A DNA stretch of 6,922 nt, taken from NCBI GenBank assembly GCA_023227645.1, contig JALNVJ010000082.1:1-6922 (forward strand), in the 5' to 3' direction. Positions 6,813-6,922 of this stretch are shown here, piece after piece (the first letter of the stretch is position 1; each line of letters opens with the position of its first letter). Under the pieces are notes generated by a model, which saw only the letters and a list, made by a program, of their open reading frames with translations, searched no databases and was not told the origin of the DNA. The translations under genes and the position numbers were made by a program. This DNA comes from Bacteroidales bacterium. GTDB lineage: Bacteria > Bacteroidota > Bacteroidia > Bacteroidales > P3.

Positions 6813-6922
6813 ATGGAACTCACAAGTTTTGCAGATCTTGCAGCAGATAAAGATAGGTATAGATTATACTTTACTTATATCAACTATGACTATAATATAC
6901 GCAATATGATTTACTCAACCAA
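6813..6922 (+). pseudogene. Probable N-terminally truncated IS256/Mutator-family transposase fragment (cut by window end)
   Basis: From the ATG at 6813 the frame is open to the right edge (36 codons). The segment 'YFTYINYDYNIRNMIYST' followed by an N or K codon resembles the conserved C-terminal block of IS256/Mutator transposases, which typically reads like 'Y..YDY.IR.MIYSTNWIERLNR' around the last catalytic acidic residue. In a full transposase this block lies roughly 300 residues in, yet here an in-frame TAA at 6774-6776 lies only 36 bases before the ATG and I find no convincing transposase coding upstream. The likely reading is a remnant whose first two thirds are lost or frameshifted. 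The catalytic glutamate would lie outside the window. Recognition is from memory of the family pattern over a short stretch; a small unrelated gene starting at 6813 is the alternative. Confidence 0.45.

Overview
The window comes from an AT-rich member of the Bacteroidota, most likely order Bacteroidales. Three things support this: the gene order of the division and cell-wall (dcw) cluster, an FtsI that ends in a PASTA domain, and TAnnTTTG-type -7 promoter elements with almost no Shine-Dalgarno sequences. I cannot name a genus.

Left part, minus strand, positions 4024 down to 1: the promoter-proximal end of a dcw cluster, read mraZ - rsmH - ftsL-like - ftsI - murE (murE runs off the left edge). 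Genes overlap or lie within a few bases of each other, so this is one operon. MraZ is the predicted transcriptional regulator, RsmH methylates 16S rRNA, the FtsL-like protein and FtsI are membrane parts of the septal peptidoglycan machine, and MurE adds the third amino acid to the peptidoglycan precursor.

Middle, 4025-4261: a divergent intergenic region of 237 bases. It holds a consensus-like -7 element for each direction (4050-4057 minus, 4222-4229 plus). Upstream of mraZ are two clusters of TGG-type pentamers repeated every 10 bases, which resemble a MraZ operator. Several A-tracts also lie here.

Right part, plus strand, 4262-6598: a two-gene operon made of an MBOAT membrane O-acyltransferase (AlgI/PatA/DltB-like) and a membrane-anchored SGNH-hydrolase-like protein. 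This pairing is a known arrangement for acylating an exported polysaccharide. The substrate cannot be told from the sequence. Its position back to back with the dcw cluster makes peptidoglycan one possibility.

Right edge, 6599-6922: 154 bases with no recognised content, then a likely intrinsic terminator (6753-6787), then the start of an open frame at 6813 that looks like the C-terminal part of an IS256/Mutator-family transposase and is cut by the window end.

The plus strand is richer in C than G throughout, whichever way the genes point. This suggests a replication-strand bias, with the dcw genes on the leading strand. I see no clearly new biological system. The best leads are the candidate MraZ operator and the acyltransferase pair facing the cell-wall cluster.
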